Source of the DNA: Bryobacterales bacterium
Lineage (GTDB): Bacteria; Acidobacteriota; Terriglobia; Bryobacterales; Bryobacteraceae
Reading direction: 5' to 3'
Length of the DNA stretch: 64,000 nt
Assembly: GCA_026954325.1 (NCBI GenBank)
Contig: JAIXKK010000183.1
Coordinates: 21,554-85,553, forward strand
Positions 51,493-62,000 of this stretch are shown here, piece after piece (positions within the stretch are counted from its first letter, which is position 1; every line of letters begins with the position of its first letter). A program made the translations under genes and the position numbers. The notes under the pieces were generated by a model. The model worked only from the letters and a program-made list of their open reading frames with translations, was not told the DNA's origin and did not search any database.

Positions 51493-52503
51493 TCATAAAT
51501 ACAAAGGATTTCCGAAGCTGTCCAGGGTATCCACGGTCCACTGCGCGGCGGGAACGCCTGTATGCCTCTCCAGCCGTTCCAGCCACGGCGTGGCGTTGGT
51601 CTTGTTGACCAGATCTCCCGCGCCCATCACGTTTCGAATCTGCCACGGCTCGCCTCCCTCCCCGTAGCACAGCCGTTCCGACCCGCTGCAAACGGGGTGA
51701 TCAAGCCCCAGGATGTGACCCACCTCGTGGGCCAGCGTTACGTTCTTCGTCGGAATGGTCTTGCCGGTCTTATCGCGCAGGTCCATGGATTGCTCCTCGA
51801 GAATGGCATCCGTCCAGTCAAGGTGATCCAGAGAACCCGTTTGCTCACCCTGCGCGCGGTGATAGCAGCGCACCACGTGACTGGCGGCGCCGGCGTTGTC
51901 CACATACTTGATGACCACCGTGCAGACAACGGCCGCCGGCTTGCCGCCTTTTCCCGCCGGCCAGTTGAAGTAATGGTAGCCGTCCGGCGGCCACATCCGG
52001 AAGCGATTATTCCAGAAATCCTCCGCCCTCTTCTTCGATTTCGCTTTGAAATCCTCGAAGTCCTGTGGGTTCCACTTCGTATACCGGACGTCTTTGCGCC
52101 AGGAGATGTCCGCCGTCCCTTCCGCGCCCTCAGGCTCCATCGGGCGCATGAAAATGTACGGCACAATGCGCAGTTCGAACTCTCCCGGCGAGCGCGAAGA
52201 CCCCGGGTCGATGAGCAGCGACTCGTTCACGTTCCTGGACTTCGAGAGCATCGTCAGCGGCGGCTTCGCGGCGCTCCCCTTGAGCGGCGGTTTGGGAGGC
52301 GCCAGCTCCTGCCTGTCGGGAATCCAGATGACCGTGCCCACCGGCGCAACTGGCCCGCCCTCGGTCACCGAGACGAACCCAGGTGTCGAGCGGAGAGCGG
52401 AATTGGGCGTGGCGTACCAGATGGTAACCCAGGGGACGCCGAATTTTCTTGCGATGGAATCTTTCGTGTCGCCCTTTTGAACGGTGTAGCTATTGAAGCC
52501 CAT
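51493..52503 (-). CDS. LysM-domain metalloprotease-like protein
   Basis: 336 residues from the ATG at 52501-52503. An N-terminal LysM-like module (YTVQKGDTKDSIARKFGVPW, then GTVIWIPDRQELAPP) is followed by a Pro/Lys linker and a zinc-protease-like domain with HEVGHILGLDHP and, about 30 residues on, NVMGAGD as a likely Met-turn. No signal peptide follows this start; a longer frame upstream (to 52629) would add a hydrophobic stretch (LAFLNFAILLPA) but overlaps higA remnants. LysM modules of this kind occur in phage-tail-like and contractile-injection loci as well as in peptidoglycan-binding proteins. Neither context is seen here. Confidence 0.75.
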   Translation of the reverse strand: MGFNSYTVQKGDTKDSIARKFGVPWVTIWYATPNSALRSTPGFVSVTEGGPVAPVGTVIWIPDRQELAPPKPPLKGSAAKPPLTMLSKSRNVNESLLIDPGSSRSPGEFELRIVPYIFMRPMEPEGAEGTADISWRKDVRYTKWNPQDFEDFKAKSKKRAEDFWNNRFRMWPPDGYHYFNWPAGKGGKPAAVVCTVVIKYVDNAGAASHVVRCYHRAQGEQTGSLDHLDWTDAILEEQSMDLRDKTGKTIPTKNVTLAHEVGHILGLDHPVCSGSERLCYGEGGEPWQIRNVMGAGDLVNKTNATPWLERLERHTGVPAAQWTVDTLDSFGNPLYL

Positions 52504-52561
52504 GGCGGGCAGAAGTATAGCAAAATTCAAGAAAGCCAGAGCCGCCGCTGAACGGCGACAC

Positions 52562-52811
52562 TCAGGCCGCTTCCCGTACCCGCCTCGCGATCTCCTCCCC
52601 GCTGGACCTGCGTGCAACCCGTAAGTCATATTCGGACTGGAGAGTCAGCCAAAGCTCCGGCGCGGCGCCGAAATAGATTCCCAGCCGCAGCGCCGTATCC
52701 GCGGTGATCGCGCGCCAGGCGGTTGATGCTGATGCCGAGCGGGCGCGGGAACTCTTCAGCCAGTATCTCTCCAGGATGGATCGGGTCGAGAAGTTTGGTT
52801 GTCTTCGCCAT
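52562..52811 (-). pseudogene. higA: higA antitoxin gene with deleted recognition-helix region
   Basis: The frame begins MAKTTKLLDPIHPGEILAEE and reaches LGISINRLAR, a clear HigA N-terminus. Intact HigA continues with about 17 residues (VPPxRINEIVxGKR) that include the DNA-recognition helix. Here these are missing and the next sense sequence, RAITADTALRLGIYFGAAPE and then SEYDLRVARRSSGEE, is in a different frame. The join lies in GC-repeats near 52708-52717. The deletion removes DNA binding and breaks the frame, so no functional antitoxin is made. Confidence 0.85.
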
Positions 52812-52818
52812 GAGCACC

Positions 52819-53058
52819 TCAGTGATAGTCCACGATTTCCACGTCATGCGCCTCGCCTTCGCGCCAGGCGAAACAGATCCTCGTGGCGGCATGAGGGTAG
52901 TAAAGCCCCCGCCGGGCCACGCGCTCGATCGCATGGAATCGAGGCGGGTCCTGGTCCCGGCAAATCGCTGCCGTGTCGCGGCGCCGGAACGGCCGTATCA
53001 ATCTCGGGCCGCTCCTGCCGGCGGATGTACGGGGCTTCTTGCGGGCGTCCTCGTTCAT
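52819..53058 (-). pseudogene. higB: higB/RelE-family toxin gene with internal deletion
   Basis: The frame contains LIRPFRRRDTAAICRD, then ERVARRGLYYPHAA, directly followed by TRICFAWREGEAHDVEIVDYH. Intact HigB toxins carry about 35 more residues between these parts (DLRxPPGNRLExLxGDRxGQxSIRIND), including residues needed for RNase activity, so this toxin should be inactive. The deletion near 52880-52892 keeps the frame. The likely native start is the TTG at 52999-53001; the longer frame starts at an ATG overlapping the sulfatase stop. It precedes the higA remnant by seven bases. Confidence 0.8.
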
Positions 53059-54479
53059 GCGGGGGGAGCCGGCTTCTCCTCGCCCGTCAACCCCTGATCC
53101 GCCGTAGCCGCGTCATACGCGGGGTTCGCTTTCGGCATGGCCGCATCCACGCTCTTCCGCCACTCCTCGAGCATCCGCAGCAGCCTCGCGGCGGTCTTCG
53201 GTTCCCTGTTCACCAGATTCCGCCGCTCGGAGGGATCCTGGCGCAGGTGAAACAGTTCCACGCGCATATCCTCATAGAACTGGATCAACTTGTAATCCCC
53301 GTGCCGCACCGCTCCGCCCGGAACGCCGCCCTGATTGCTGTAGTGCGGATAATGCCAGTAGAGCGCCTCCCGCGGCAGCCTGCGCCCTCCCTTGAGAAGC
53401 GGAGCGATGTTGACCCCATCCACTTCGGACATGCGCAGGCCGAGCAGGCCGGCTACGGTGGGCAGAATGTCGACGCTGGTAACCGGCGCGTCGCAAGTAG
53501 CGCCCTTCTTCGTGATGCCGGGCCAACGCGCGATCCAGGGAATACGAATGCCGCCTTCATACAGGTGGCCCTTGCCGGCGCGGAATGGCGAGTTGTCCGT
53601 GACTGGAGTCTTGCTCTTGCCCTCGAAACGCAGTCCGCCGTTGTCGGAGAGGAAGAACACCGCGGTCCTGTCCGCCAGCTTCAATTCATCCAGCTTTCGG
53701 AGAATCCCGCCTACCCCCTCGTCCAGGCTTTCCAGCATGGCCGCATACACAGGCTCGCCTTGCGCCTTCATCGAGCCCGCCTTCCTCTGGTATTTCTCCG
53801 TCATCTGCTGCTTGGCCATCATCGGCAGGTGGACGGCGAAATGCGGCAGATACAGGAAAAACGGCCGGTCGCGATTGCTCTCGATAAACTGCTCCGCGCG
53901 GGCGGTGAGGTTGTCCGTCAGGTAGTCATTGCCGAATCGCTCCTCGAGACCGGGGATGTGGTAGGGCGGAAAGTAGGATGGCGGCGAGCCCTTGGCGGTG
54001 CCTCCTATATTGAGATCGAAACCCTGGTTCGTGGGCAGAAAGCCGTCGCCGCCGAGATGCCATTTGCCGATGCTGGCGGTGACGTAGCCGGCGGGCTTGA
54101 GAACTTCCGCGATGGTGGTTTCCGCAAGGGGCAATTGCTGTTCAAACGCCGGAGTCAGAAGTTTCGCGGTGGGATGCTGGCGCCGCCCGGGAATCCAATC
54201 GGTCAGGTGAAGACGCGCCGGATACTTCCCGGTCATGATCCCGGCCCGCGAGGGCGAACAGACCGGACAGGAAGCGTAAGCCTGGGTGAACCGGATGCCG
54301 GACTCGGCAAACGCGTCCAGATTCGGCGTCTCGTAGTAGTTGCTGCCGTAGCAACCAAGGTCCGATGCGCCCAGGTCATCGGCGAGGATGACGATGACGT
54401 TCATCTTGGGAGCGGCAGGCGCGGCCAGAAGGGCCGGAGCCGCGGAAAACAGGAACTCACGCCGGTTCGGGAGCATCAC
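53055..54479 (-). CDS. Sulfatase (arylsulfatase A-type), exported
   Basis: 474 residues with a twin-arginine-like signal (RREFLFSAAPALLAAPAA). Metal ligands start in ILADDLGASDLGCYG; the formylglycine motif is CSPSR at 74-78, followed by AGIMTGKYPARL; SIGKWHLGG, HFAVHLPM and FFLSDNGG complete the active site. It hydrolyses sulfate esters, probably of sulfated polysaccharides or glycosaminoglycans. It needs a maturase (FGE or AnSME), not seen in the window. The neighbouring divergent Gfo/Idh/MocA gene also carries a Tat-like signal. Confidence 0.93.
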   Translation of the reverse strand: MMLPNRREFLFSAAPALLAAPAAPKMNVIVILADDLGASDLGCYGSNYYETPNLDAFAESGIRFTQAYASCPVCSPSRAGIMTGKYPARLHLTDWIPGRRQHPTAKLLTPAFEQQLPLAETTIAEVLKPAGYVTASIGKWHLGGDGFLPTNQGFDLNIGGTAKGSPPSYFPPYHIPGLEERFGNDYLTDNLTARAEQFIESNRDRPFFLYLPHFAVHLPMMAKQQMTEKYQRKAGSMKAQGEPVYAAMLESLDEGVGGILRKLDELKLADRTAVFFLSDNGGLRFEGKSKTPVTDNSPFRAGKGHLYEGGIRIPWIARWPGITKKGATCDAPVTSVDILPTVAGLLGLRMSEVDGVNIAPLLKGGRRLPREALYWHYPHYSNQGGVPGGAVRHGDYKLIQFYEDMRVELFHLRQDPSERRNLVNREPKTAARLLRMLEEWRKSVDAAMPKANPAYDAATADQGLTGEEKPAPPA

Positions 54480-54514
54480 TTCGCGATTGTACCAGCCTGT
54501 GTCACAATCGCTTC

Positions 54515-55582
54515 ATGCAGTATTCCCGGCGTCAAATGATGGCGGCTTCTTCACTCGCCTTCTCACCTCCGCTCCGCGCCGAGGTGCGCCTGCCGCGCAA
54601 GGTTCGGCTTGGGTTGCTCGATCTCGAGGGGCATGTCGGGGAAGTCATCTCCCGCCTCCCACAGGTTCCCGATATCGAGGTGGTGGCCATTGCCCATCCT
54701 GACGCGGGTGTAGTGAACAGGCAGATGCGAAACCCGCGTCTGGCGCGAGCGAAGCACTATACCGATTGGCGTCGAATGCTCGATCAGGAAAAACTCGATC
54801 TTGTCTCGGTGTGCAACGCCAACGGTCCGCGCGCCGGGGCCATTCTCGCCTGTCTCGATCACAAACTCGACATCATCGCCGAAAAACCGCTGGCGCTCAC
54901 GCGCTCCGATCTCGACAACATTCGCGGCAAACTCAAGGCCGGCGGAACCAAACTGGGAACGCTGCTGCCGATGCGCTTCGATTCGTCTTATCTGGGGTTG
55001 AAGAAGGTGGCGGGAGAACTGGGGGAGGTCATCAATATCAGCTCCCAGAAATCCTACAAGGCCGGCGTGCGTCCGGAATGGATGCGCCGCTACTCCACCT
55101 ACGGCGGAACCATCCCCTGGATCGGCATCCACATGATCGACCTGATGCGCTTCACCAGCAGGAGAGAGATGATGGAGGCATTTTCCTACAAAGCTCATAT
55201 TTCCGCCCCCGAGGGGATCGGCGACATGGAGAACACCACCGGGACTATTTTCCAACTGGATAACGGAGGCGTAGCCACGCTGCACATGGACTACTGCCGC
55301 CCCGAAAGCGCCTCCACGCACGGCGACGACCGGTTGCGTCTCGCGGGAACCAAAGGCGTGGCGGAATACATGGCCGCCACCGGCGTCACATTGATTGTCG
55401 AAGGGCGCAAAGCGGAGGTGATCCGCGACCTGCCTCCATCCGGATCCGTGTTCCTCGATTTTCTCGAATATGCCTACAACGGCAAACCCACTGCCCTCCC
55501 GTTCGAGGACATCTACCGAGCAAACCTGATCACCATCGCCGCGGAAGAGGCGGCGGTACAGAAGCGGGCCGTGAAGGTCTGA
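54515..55582 (+). CDS. Gfo/Idh/MocA family oxidoreductase with Tat-like signal
   Basis: 355 residues. The N-terminus SRRQMMAASSLAF looks like a twin-arginine signal. The Rossmann part is modified (KVRLGLLDLEGHVGEVISRL), then VVAIAHPD, the cofactor/active-site motif DIIAEKPLALT, and the C-terminal sheet domain with GGTIPWIGIHMIDLMRF. Such exported oxidoreductases are common beside sulfatases and glycoside hydrolases and probably act on sugars or cyclitols with tightly bound NAD(P). CACAAT is six bases before the ATG. The usual GxGxxG is not obvious, so cofactor binding is uncertain. Confidence 0.88.
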   Translation: MQYSRRQMMAASSLAFSPPLRAEVRLPRKVRLGLLDLEGHVGEVISRLPQVPDIEVVAIAHPDAGVVNRQMRNPRLARAKHYTDWRRMLDQEKLDLVSVCNANGPRAGAILACLDHKLDIIAEKPLALTRSDLDNIRGKLKAGGTKLGTLLPMRFDSSYLGLKKVAGELGEVINISSQKSYKAGVRPEWMRRYSTYGGTIPWIGIHMIDLMRFTSRREMMEAFSYKAHISAPEGIGDMENTTGTIFQLDNGGVATLHMDYCRPESASTHGDDRLRLAGTKGVAEYMAATGVTLIVEGRKAEVIRDLPPSGSVFLDFLEYAYNGKPTALPFEDIYRANLITIAAEEAAVQKRAVKV

Positions 55583-55588
55583 CGGCGC

Positions 55589-56083
55589 ATGAACAGGCGC
55601 GGGTTTGTGTCTTTGACGGCGGCGCTGCTCGCGGGCTGTCACAGGTCAGGCCGGAACGGCGATCTGGCGGAAGTGGTGAACATGGCCGATGAGAGCCTTG
55701 CTCCGCAACTGCTCCGCGGCTTTCATTCGGTGGAGCAGGGCGGCTGGCGGTGGACGGAATCGAAGTTCGCCGTCGCGCTGAAGCCGCCGCGCCGCGCCTC
55801 GAGCAACGGAGCGACGCTCGAATTGAAGTGCAGCCTGCCGGAAGCGGTACTCGCCAGGCACAAAGAAGTAACCGTAGGCGCGGCCATTGACGGCATCCCG
55901 CTGCCCTCCGCCAGGATCACCGCTACCGGAATTCGGGAATTGCGCTGGAAGGTCCCGGCCGATGCGCTCAAGGACAAGACCGGCGTCACCGCGGAATTTA
56001 CCGTCGATCCGTTTCTCCCGCCTTCCGACATGGACCGGCGCGAACTCGGCCTCATCGTTCACGCCGCCGGATTGGTGAAATAG
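55589..56083 (+). CDS. Hypothetical lipoprotein (164 aa)
   Basis: The N-terminus MNRRGFVSLTAALLAGC is a lipoprotein signal with a lipobox. The rest is a small beta-rich domain (LRGFHSVEQGGWRWTESKF, LELKCSLPEAVLARHKEVTV, GIRELRWKVPADAL) with no family I can name with certainty. It follows the oxidoreductase gene after six bases, so the two are probably co-transcribed. Confidence 0.75.
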   Translation: MNRRGFVSLTAALLAGCHRSGRNGDLAEVVNMADESLAPQLLRGFHSVEQGGWRWTESKFAVALKPPRRASSNGATLELKCSLPEAVLARHKEVTVGAAIDGIPLPSARITATGIRELRWKVPADALKDKTGVTAEFTVDPFLPPSDMDRRELGLIVHAAGLVK

Positions 56084-56090
56084 CTCCCGC

Positions 56091-59000
56091 CTATTGGAAG
56101 TTCGCCGAAACCGAGGTGGATGTCCCCTGCGGATTTGCCATGGTTACCGTGACAGAACCGATGGCCCCGGTATCGCCCTGCACGTTGAACTGCTGGGTAA
56201 GTGTGAACTGGCTGCCGAACGGTTTCGAGGCGTCGCTCTGATACCAGGTCTTGGCGCTGTCGCCGAGCGGCACGGTGAGTTCCGTGGTTTGCAGCGTGCT
56301 GCCGGATGCGGGAGTGAAGCGGAAGGTCGCCGAGGTGATCTCGCGTCCCGTCGCGTAGCCGGTGATGCCCACCTCCAGTCCCCCGGCGAGGCGGCGCGCC
56401 GTAACGGACTTGATCACCGGGGCAGCCCGGCTGACCTTCGAAACAAGCGCCGGCGCCGGATTGGGAGTAATGTCCGCGGATCCGGCTTTGAGTGAGACGG
56501 CAAGCGTGAGCGTTCCCGCCACCGTGCCTGTCTGCATCGCGAATCCATCGGGAAGTTGCGCCGCCGTGCTGTTGGCCGGAATCGTGAAGTCGGCGGTGCG
56601 CTTTCCGTTGGTGAAGACGACTGCCGGATCATCCGTGGGAACGGCCGCGTCGGGAGTGAAGCTCAACGTAAGCGTCCCGGCGATCGGCACCGGGTAGGCC
56701 GTCCCAATCGAGAGGCTGATGCGCGGTTGGAGCGCGGCGGCCACGGTCTCTGGCAAGCCCGTGATGGTGAGCGGAGGCGTAGCCGGCAGGCGCACCGCAA
56801 GCTGGAAGCTCGCTGACGCCGTGGCCTTGTTGTTGTCCGCCACTTGCACGGTGAAATTAAAGTTCCCGGCCGCTGCCGGAGCGCCGCTCAGAATGCCCCC
56901 GGAGGTGAGCGAGACACCGGCCGGCAGCGAGCCGTCTATAACGCTCCACGTGTAGGGAGGCAGTCCACCCGCGGTTGCCAGCGGCTGGGCGTATGCCGTT
57001 CCCGCCGTGGCCGGCGGAAGCGCCTGGGCCGTGGTGATGCTCAGGTTGAGCAGCACGGAAAGCGTGAAGGTGCGCGTGGCCGAAATGTTCTGGCTGTCCG
57101 TAACCTGTGCTGTAAAGTTGAATGCCCCGGCGCTGGTAGGCGTGCCGCTGAGAACGCCGTTCTTGTCGAGTGTCAGACCCAGCGGCGGCGTACCGCCCGC
57201 CGCCAGCGACCACGAGTATGGCGGCGTTCCGCCCGTGGCCACCAGCGTCTGGTTGTATGCCTGCCTCACCGTGGCCGAAGGCAGTACGGCGGCAGTCGTG
57301 ATATTGATCCGGCCGGTAACGGCGAGCGTGAACGCCTTCTGCACGCTCTGCGTCTGCGAATCGGAAACCTGGATGATGAAACTGTAGTTGCCCGCCGCGG
57401 TTGGCGTGCCGGTGATCAATCCGGAGGTAGGCGCAAGGGCCAGGCCATCCGGCAGGCTGCCCACTGAGACGGTCCACGTGTAGGGCGATTTGCCGCCGGT
57501 GGCGGCAAGCGTCTGCGTGTACGTGGAGCCCTCCGCGGCATTGGGTAAAGCCGTGGGAGTGGTGATTTGCAGACCTTCTATTACTGTAATGCTGAACTGC
57601 CTGGTGGCGGAAGCGCCGGCGGCATCCTGCACGCGGACGGTGAACGTCGAGATGCCCGCCGCCGTTGGCGTGCCGGTGACGGCGCCGGTGGCCGCGTTCA
57701 GAATAAGGCCCGCGGGCAGGCTCCCGGTCACCGACCATTGCAGTGGCGCCGTCCCGCCCGCGGCCGCGATCGTCTGGTTGTAAAGCACATTCGTGGCCGC
57801 GTTCGGCAGCGCTTCCGTGGCGATGGAAAGCGAAGTGCCTATGGTGATGGACAGCAGCTTGCTCGCGATGCCGCCGGCCGAATCCGCCACCTGAACGGTG
57901 AATGTGGATGTGCCGTTGGCCGCCGGCGTTCCGCTGATGATGCCCGTCGCCGAAGCGAGCGTCAGCCCCGCGGGCAAGGTCCCGGATTGAACCGTCCAGG
58001 CGTAGCCGGAACCGCTGCCACCGCCGGCGAACAGGGTTTGGTTATAGACTTGGCCCACGGATCCGCCCGGGAGCGAAGTCGTGCTCACCGTCAACTGCGG
58101 ATTCACCGTCAGCGTGAAGGTCTTCGAAGCTATCTTGCCCGTCGAGTCGGTGGCTGTAATGATGACGCTGTTGATGGCCTGGAGGGTGGCTAGTCCGGTG
58201 AGCAGACCGGAATTCGAAACCAGAGTAATGCCGGCCGGAAATTGGCCCCCGGTGAGCGACCACGTGATGGGCGCGGTTCCGCCCTGCTGCTGGATCGGGA
58301 AACTGTAGTTCACCCCGATGGTGGCAGCCGGGAGCGTCGTGGTGACAATTGTGAATCCGGCCGCGCTGATGGTAATGGTGAACTGCTTCGAGGCAGTGCC
58401 TCCGGTGGAGTCCGTCACTTGGATGGTGGGCTGGTAGGTCCCCGCGGTAGTTGGCGTGCCGGCCAACAGGCCGCCGCCGGTCAGCGTGAGGCCGGGCGGT
58501 AACTGGCCGCCGATGAATGCCCACGTGTAGCCCACGCCGCTCCCCCCGCTCGCCGTCAGCGCCGCTGTGGGGTAGACCGCTCCCGCCGTGCCGTTGCTGA
58601 GGGAGGCTGTGGTAATCGTGAGCCCGCCTCCCACCGTAATGCTCAGGGCCTTGCTGATGCTCTGGCCGGCGGAGTCCGTCACCTGCACCGTAATGTTGAA
58701 TGTCCCCGCCGCCGTGGGCATGCCCGATAGAATCCCCGCGGTGCTGAGGCTGAGCCATGACGGAAGCCCTGTGGCTGACCACGTGTAGGGTGACGTCCCT
58801 CCGCCGGCCGTTAACGCCGCGCTGTACGCCGTACCCAGAGTCCCGTTAGGCAGAGTCGTGGTGCTGATCGTCAGCGCATTGTTGCTGGTAATGGCGATGG
58901 TGAAGGGCCGCGAGGCGAAAGCTCCCGCGCTGTCCGTAACGCGAATGACAAAGTTGTACGGGCTCCCTACGGTGGTGATCGGAGTGCCGCTGATCACACC

Positions 59001-62000
59001 CGTACTCCCACTCAGCGCCAGACCCACGGGCAATGCCCCTTCGGTAACCAGCCACGTGTATGGACCCGTCCCGCCGCTCACCTGCAAAGTCTGCGTGTAT
59101 ACGGCGTTCAACGTGGCGCTCGGCAGGCTTGCCGTGACGATGGTCAGGCTCCCCGCTCCGGCCACCACCAGCGAGAACGGCGCCGAAGCCGTGGTCCCTA
59201 ACGAATCGCGCACCTGAACCGTGATGGGAAAAGTCCCGGATTGCGCCGGCGTGCCGCTGATCTGTCCCGCTGCCGCCGAAAGCGAGAGCCCCCGCGGAAG
59301 CGTTCCCAAAACGATCGACCATGTGTAGGCGGGAGATCCCCCCACCGCCGTCAGCGTAGCCGTGTACGTGGTGTTGAGCGACGCCTGCGGCAGCAATTGC
59401 GTCGTAATGGCGAACGTCACCACCTGCAGAGACAGGTTGGCCGAAGCCGTCAGATTGTGCGTATCCTTCACCTGAACCGTGAAGTTGAACAAACCGGCAT
59501 TGGTGGGCGTGCCGCTGATGACACCCGTGGTGGGGTTCAGCGCCAGGCCCGCCGGCAGAGTCCCGACTGTCAGGCTCCATGCGTAGGGCTGCGTGCCTCC
59601 CGATGCCGTCAACTGCGTGCTGTACGCCTGGTTTGCCGGTGCCGAAGGCAGAGTTGCCGTCGAGGTAATGGCGAGGTTCGGAGCCACCACTGTCAGCGTC
59701 AAAGGCTTGCTCGCGACACCCCCGCCGTTGTCGTTCACCTGAACGGTGAAGGTGACGGGTCCCGCAACCGTGGGCGTGCCGCTAATGAAGCCGCCCGGTG
59801 CTAACGACAAGCCCGCTGGCAACTGCCCGCTTGCCACCTGGAAGGTATAACCCGAACCTGTGCCTCCCGAAGCCGTCAGCACCGTCGAGTAAGGAACATT
59901 CTGGGGGGCATCCGGGAGCGGCGACACCGTCGTGATGGAAAGCCCCTGGGTGACCACCGTCAGGGTCACGGCCTTTGTGGCGGTCGTACCCAGCGAATCG
60001 ATCACCTGTACGGTGAACGCGGAAGCCGATGCCCCCGACGGGGTCCCATTGATCGTGCCGCCCGGGTTGAGCGAAAGGCCCGCGGGGAGAGCGCCTTGCG
60101 TGATCGACCATTGATATCCGGTCCCGCTGCCGCCGCTCGCCTGCAGTGCGGTGACGTAGAAACTGCCTGCCAGCCCTTGCGGCAGCGGCGAGGAAGTGTT
60201 GATGGTGAGCGAGGAACTCACCACCGTGATGCTGAACTGCTTGGTAGTGGAACTCTGCGCGGAATCCGTCACGCGGACGGTGAAGACCGAAGAGCCGGCG
60301 GCTGTTGGCGTGCCGCTGATGGTTCCGGTAGTGGGCTGCAAGCTGAGTCCGGCGGGCGGGGAACCGGAGGAAATGGCCCACGTGTAGCCCGTGCCCGAAC
60401 CGCCCGCGGCGCCCAGAGTAGCCGAATAAGCGCTGTTGAGCGCTCCGTTCGGAAGGCTGTTCGTAGTGATGGTCAGCGCGCTTGCCGAGATAGTGAGGGA
60501 AAGGGTTTTCGTTGCCACCGCGCCGGCCGCGTCCGTCAGCGTGAGGGCTACTTGAGACGTACCGGTCGCCGTGGGCGTGCCGCTCAAAACCCCGCTATTG
60601 GGGTCCAGCGTGAGTCCTGCCGGGAGGCCTGTCGCCGACCAGACCAGCGGAGCCGTGCCTCCGGTGGCGGTGAGCGTCGTGCTGCCGTAGGCCACATTCA
60701 GGGCTCCCCCGGCGAGACTGGACGTTGAAATGGCCGGGGCCGCGTTGATGGTGAGGGTCAGCGTCTTCGTTACCGTTGTGGGGGCGGCGTCAGTCGCCTG
60801 AACGGTAAAACTGCTGGTCCCGGCGGCCGCGGGCGTTCCGGAGAGAACTCCAGCGGATGACAGGCTCAAATTCGCCGGAGGAGTGCTCCCCGTTTGCAGT
60901 GCCCATGTGACGGAGCCTGAGCCCCCGCTGGAGGCGAGCGTCTGCGTATACGGCATCCCCGCCGTCCACGGCGGCAGGCTCGATGTGGTGATGGTGAGTC
61001 CCCCCGCGACAACCAGGGCGAGTTGCTTCGTGCCCGTCCCGCCGTTGGCATCCGTGACCGTCACGTTGATGTTGGTGTTGACGGGCGCGTCCGGAGTCCC
61101 GGAGAGAACGCCGGTGTTCGTATTGAGCGAGAGCCACGCGGGCGCTCCCGTCATTGACCACGCCAGTGGAGCGGTCCCGCCGGCCGCTGTGAGCGTGGTG
61201 GATGGATACGGGCTCCCCACCGTGCCGGAGGGTATGGCTGTGGTGCCGATGGAGGGCGGCCCGTTCACCGTGAGGGTGAACAGCTTCGTGGCGATCAGGA
61301 AAGCGGCGTCCCGGACTCGCACGGTAAAGTTGCTCGTACCGGTACCGGTGGGGATGCCGCTCAGAAGCCCCGTGGAGTCGAGGGTAATTCCGGCCGGCGG
61401 CGAGGTCGGTGGATCGACCGAAAAGGTGTAAGGCGCGGTGCCCCCGGTCACCTGGAAATTCGCCGCCGGGAAGTTGTAGCCGCGGTTTTGGGTAGCCGCG
61501 GGCAGAGTCGCACCGGCGCCGATGGTGGGCGGCGGACCGGATCCGGTGATGGTGAGCGTGAAGTTCTTGTTGAATGTGAATAATGTGGGCTGAGTGTTGA
61601 CGGCGTCTTGCACGGTAATCGTGACAGGCACGCTGACTGGGGTCGTTTGGGTGCCGCTGAGAATGCCGGTGGTCTGGCCGATGGAGATGGACGCTGGCAA
61701 ACCGGTGGCGTACCACTTGAAGCTGTTCGAACCACCAGTGGCGCTCAAGGTAAGGGAGTACGCCGTGTTGACAACACCGTCCGGAAGGGAGGTTGTCGTG
61801 ATGTTCAAGGCAGGCAGCACGATCAACGTGTAGTTTTGCTGAGCCGACGCCATGGTGGAATCGGTTGCCTTCACAGTGATCGAGAAGGGACTTCCAGTTG
61901 TGCTGGCTGGAGTACCGCTGAGTGTCCCGTTCGGAGCTAATGAGAGTCCGGGGGGGAGCACATCGTTCGGACTTACCAAACTCCACGTGGATGCGCCCAC

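Noticed and set aside
57567..61940. Many long plus-strand frames opposite the giant repeat protein
   Set aside because: They are antisense shadows of a high-GC tandem-repeat gene, with arginine-rich low-complexity translations and no ribosome sites or family motifs.
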